This document shows, in pieces, positions 61,011-64,000 of a DNA stretch of 64,000 nt (position 1 is the stretch's first letter; every line of letters begins with the position of its first letter). The stretch is from positions 186,001-250,000 of the forward strand of contig CAJNOP010000016.1 of assembly GCA_905250075.1 (NCBI GenBank), read 5' to 3'. Both the position numbers and the translations under genes were made by a program. The notes below the pieces were generated by a model. It did no database searches. It was not told the DNA's origin and was given only the letters and a program-made list of their open reading frames with translations. Source of the stretch: Rotaria sp. Silwood1. Lineage: Eukaryota > Rotifera > Eurotatoria > Philodinida > Philodinidae.

Positions 61011-62276
61011 ATGGGTCAAGTGTGTAGAAAATTTATATTTGAGTCTTAATTAAATCTATTTATCTATATTTTATCTTCTAGCAAACTGGTCATTTTCAAC
61101 ATTATGTAAGTTCTTATTTAAAAAAATTTTATATCTATTATTTCGATGTATCTCTTATGTATAGACTGTTCCTTACGAGGCACAAATTTCACCACCAATT
61201 AGCTATGGTACTCAAGTACATGTTTATGGTGTTGCAACCGGTGATCGGTAAGTATATATTTTTTCTTCAGTAATATTTTATTTGATTAAATATTTATCAA
61301 GATTTGAAGTCAATTTGGCTAATCGTCGTGGTGATATTGTTTTACATGTCAATCCACGTTTGAATGATCGTCAATTAGTGTTAAACGCTGCACCTGGTGG
61401 TGGTTGGGGAGGTGAAGATCGTAAACCATTAAGTATAATGCGTGGTCAACAATTTAGTATTATCATTATGGTTACAGAACAATGTTTCAAAGTAAAAAAA
61501 AACCATAAATAAAAATAAAATGAAAAAAATTTTTGTTTCCATTTTTAATTTTTAAGATAGCTGTTAATAATCAACATACAGCTGATTTTTATCATCGAAT
61601 ACCATTTACTGCAGCTGAAATGGTTACTGTTAAAGGTGATGTTCAGTTAACAAATGTTCAAGTTTATCCAGGCATGACTACCAATTATGGTCAACCATGG
61701 CGCTTTGCTATGGTTAGAATCTTTTATTTCATTTATGTTTGTATATTTATATCAAACTTGTTGTATTTTTATAGGAAACTCCAGTACCGATGAATGTTTT
61801 TCCTGGTAAGATACATTTTTTATTATTAATAAATTTATTATTATTGATAATGTTTAGGTCGTGTTATAAATATTACTGGTCGTGCAAATAATAATGCATC
61901 ACGATTTGAATTTAATTTATTAACAGGAAATTATAATGGAGCTGATGTTGCATTCCATTTTAATCCACGTTTCGATCAACGTGAAGCAGTACGTAATTCA
62001 TGTCAAGGTGGTGGATGGGGAGCTGAGGAAAAACAAGGAGGATTTCCACTACAGCCTGGTCAACAATTTGATATTCAAATAATTTGTTTTCCAGAGCATT
62101 ATCAAGTACGAATGAAAGATTAAAGTTTTTAATATATTTATTTTTATTATATTATTGTCTAGGTTAATTATAATGGTCAACCATGGTTCACATTTCGACA
62201 TCGTTTACCATATCAACAAGTACAAGCATTACAAGTCAAGGGTGACGTTGCAATTACAAATGTCTATGCTATGTAA
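61011..62276 (+). CDS. Tandem-repeat galectin with short linker (galectin gene 2)
   Basis: A second two-domain galectin. Eight exons (61011-61019, 61082-61105, 61165-61247, 61302-61491, 61557-61712, 61775-61805, 61858-62105, 62163-62276) close in frame to 284 aa. The start exon encodes only Met-Gly-Gln. CRD1 carries HVNPRL, then an Asn, then WGGEDR, followed by NNQHTADFYHRIPF. CRD2 carries HFNPRF and WGAEEK, followed by the final strand with VKGDVAITNVYAM. The linker is about 20 residues (PGMTTNYGQPW and nearby), much shorter than in galectin gene 1. The 83-nt exon that opens CRD1 has the same length and phase as its counterpart in galectin gene 1, so the two genes are tandem duplicates. In CRD2 the last Arg of the sugar-binding motif is replaced by Lys. 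Confidence 0.9.
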
Positions 62277-64000
62277 ACAGACATTTAAATCATATATAAC
62301 ATATTTTAATAATAAAATAATTAAATTGCTTGTAGAATTTTAAAACCAAAAGACTTTTAATTGTCAATATAAATAACAAAAATATTTCGATTATAGAGAG
62401 AGTGTGGGTGAATAGAATAACATTAGCATTACCTTGAAATCACCATTCTTCGCGAGTGCAGCAATCAAACTTTGATTACATTTAAATTTTCTTTTCAAAA
62501 ATGTCAATTTATCTTAAGTCATAAGAGTGAAGATCAGTTCGATTAGGATTGAGCAATTTAATAGAACATGAGATCGGGTTACAGAAGTAACAAATGGTAT
62601 TGTTACCATCACTGCGTTTCATTTCAGCGTCATCAACAACCAATAAATGTCTATTTAGCGAAACTAATGCGATTTTAGAAACAGAAAAACACCGAGAGAA
62701 TTTCGACTTACTTGTATATTTTTGTCGAATTCGAGACAATCTCTTTCGTTTTTGTTGCTGTGTACGCAAGAAACTAAATAATATACTTCTTCACATGAAA
62801 TAAATGTTTGAAAACGGCACTATGACTATCAAAGTATCTGCTGAATAACGATTTGCTTAGATTTGGATACAGATATCAAAAAAAAAATTGCCGATCCTGG
62901 TTCGATTGCAAATATTCATACCAACTTGGATAAAAAGAATAATTTCCCTGTGATTAGAGAGAGTGCCTACATCGTGTTTCACACATTAGTCTCACAGTGA
63001 TTGTGTTAATAGCTATTTTTTGAAGGAATCTTCTTCTAAGATTCTTCCATAAATAATTTGAGATCTCGATATCAGTGTTTAAGAAACAAGAAAGAAGTCA
63101 TTTATTCATAGAACAATGCAGAAAAAAAAAAACTTCGAAAGTTTATTGAATATATTTAATTTCATTCAAAATGTGCCATTTAGATTCTTACCTATTTATA
63201 TTAAAAGCATATTTACAAATTTCAAAATTTTTTCTATTGTATTGTCTTATAATGAGACACTCCTTTTATGAAAATCAAATTCAATAAAATCATTACAATA
63301 GTTCTAATTATCTTTGCTTAAAGTATAATTTTAGCTGAAAATTTCCATGTTAGCTCATCACGAATTATATTATATAAAGGCTTTTTTCCTCTCAGTTTAA
63401 CACAAAACTAATTATATATTGAAAAACTCTTTCATAAAGAGTAAAATACAAATTCTTCATTTTTAATATACAACAAATCATAATTTCTATTCTTTCCACG
63501 TAGCCGAATGATATACATTATTACTTCACATTAAATTTTTATAAATAGAGTTATTTTATGAACATCAAAAAGTACCAACATTTGATAGTTTATCTTTCAG
63601 CAAACTCATAATAAATGTGTAACATTCACTCTAATTTTCTATACTACTATGAGTGCTTCCTCCAGGTTGTTATTTTATAAACTAAACTGAGAAAATTCTA
63701 TTAATACCTATTTAACACGATGTAGAAATTCACGTTGCACCAAAAACAAAGTCGTAAATTTATTGACAACATTAGAGGAAATCTTATTGAATGGTTATAT
63801 TTTAAACAAATGGGTTAAATTTCTGAATCCTATAGAAGAGTCTTCTGAAGAATTTGAATTCTAACAAACAACCAATAGTTTCGTTCTTGCTACTTCTAAC
63901 AGAGCAATACACTAGAAAAATTGTGATTTCAGAAAAAAATCTATAATTCTTCAATAGATTAGACCTGAAAGGGCAAACAGTACAATCGTGAATTATTTAG
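62277..64000. other. AT-rich 3' flank, no gene seen
   Basis: Downstream of galectin gene 2. AATAAAATAA near 62310 is a candidate polyadenylation signal. The rest contains only short, overlapping low-complexity frames on both strands. Confidence 0.45.

Overview
The window is AT-rich eukaryotic nuclear DNA. Its genes are split into many short exons by GT-AG introns, mostly 50-100 nt, with intergenic spacers of 1-5 kb. The protein content is that of an invertebrate animal. Several details suggest a bdelloid rotifer, an inference from gene style that is not proven: the remnant of an ADP-ribosyltransferase fused to TPR repeats, a type II membrane protein with a Thr-rich stalk, a fungal-type enzyme in an animal-like genome, a decaying second copy of a housekeeping gene, and a possible trans-splice acceptor just upstream of a start codon.

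Layout. 1-7.7 kb: a broken ML (NPC2-like) lipid-binding gene, a complete three-exon fungal-type dCMP deaminase on the minus strand, and a cluster of diverged direct and inverted repeats. 7681-7752: tRNA-Thr(UGU). 8-11 kb: no convincing gene. 11.4-16.9 kb: a pseudogene of the splicing factor PRP17/CDC40 on the minus strand. 17.1-17.8 kb: an RNF4-like SUMO-targeted ubiquitin ligase (minus). 18.9-24.9 kb: a 15-exon mRNA export receptor NXF1 (plus), divergent from the RING gene, with a hAT-type miniature element in one intron. 28.0-32.6 kb: a candidate type II membrane protein with a Thr-rich stalk and a beta-rich C-terminal domain. 34.2-39.6 kb: a four-exon hAT-transposase-like gene (minus), one intron of which carries a palindromic miniature element. 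41.3-43.6 kb: a five-exon arylacetamide deacetylase-like esterase (minus). 43.6-49.1 kb: gene-poor. 49.15-49.9 kb: the ubiquitin-conjugating enzyme UBE2G1. 51.0-53.0 kb: nested transposable-element debris joined to the C-terminal remnant of an ADP-ribosyltransferase fused to five TPRs. 57.6-62.3 kb: an rRNA methyltransferase fragment, then two tandem-repeat galectin genes in the same orientation, separated by a near-palindromic hAT-type miniature element.

There is no operon-like organisation. The intact genes cover nucleotide metabolism, mRNA export, ubiquitin/SUMO signalling, lipid/ester hydrolysis and galactoside recognition. All exon coordinates were assigned by eye from splice sites, reading-frame phase and family conservation. 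Every multi-exon model given as intact closes in frame from ATG to stop. No database search was run.
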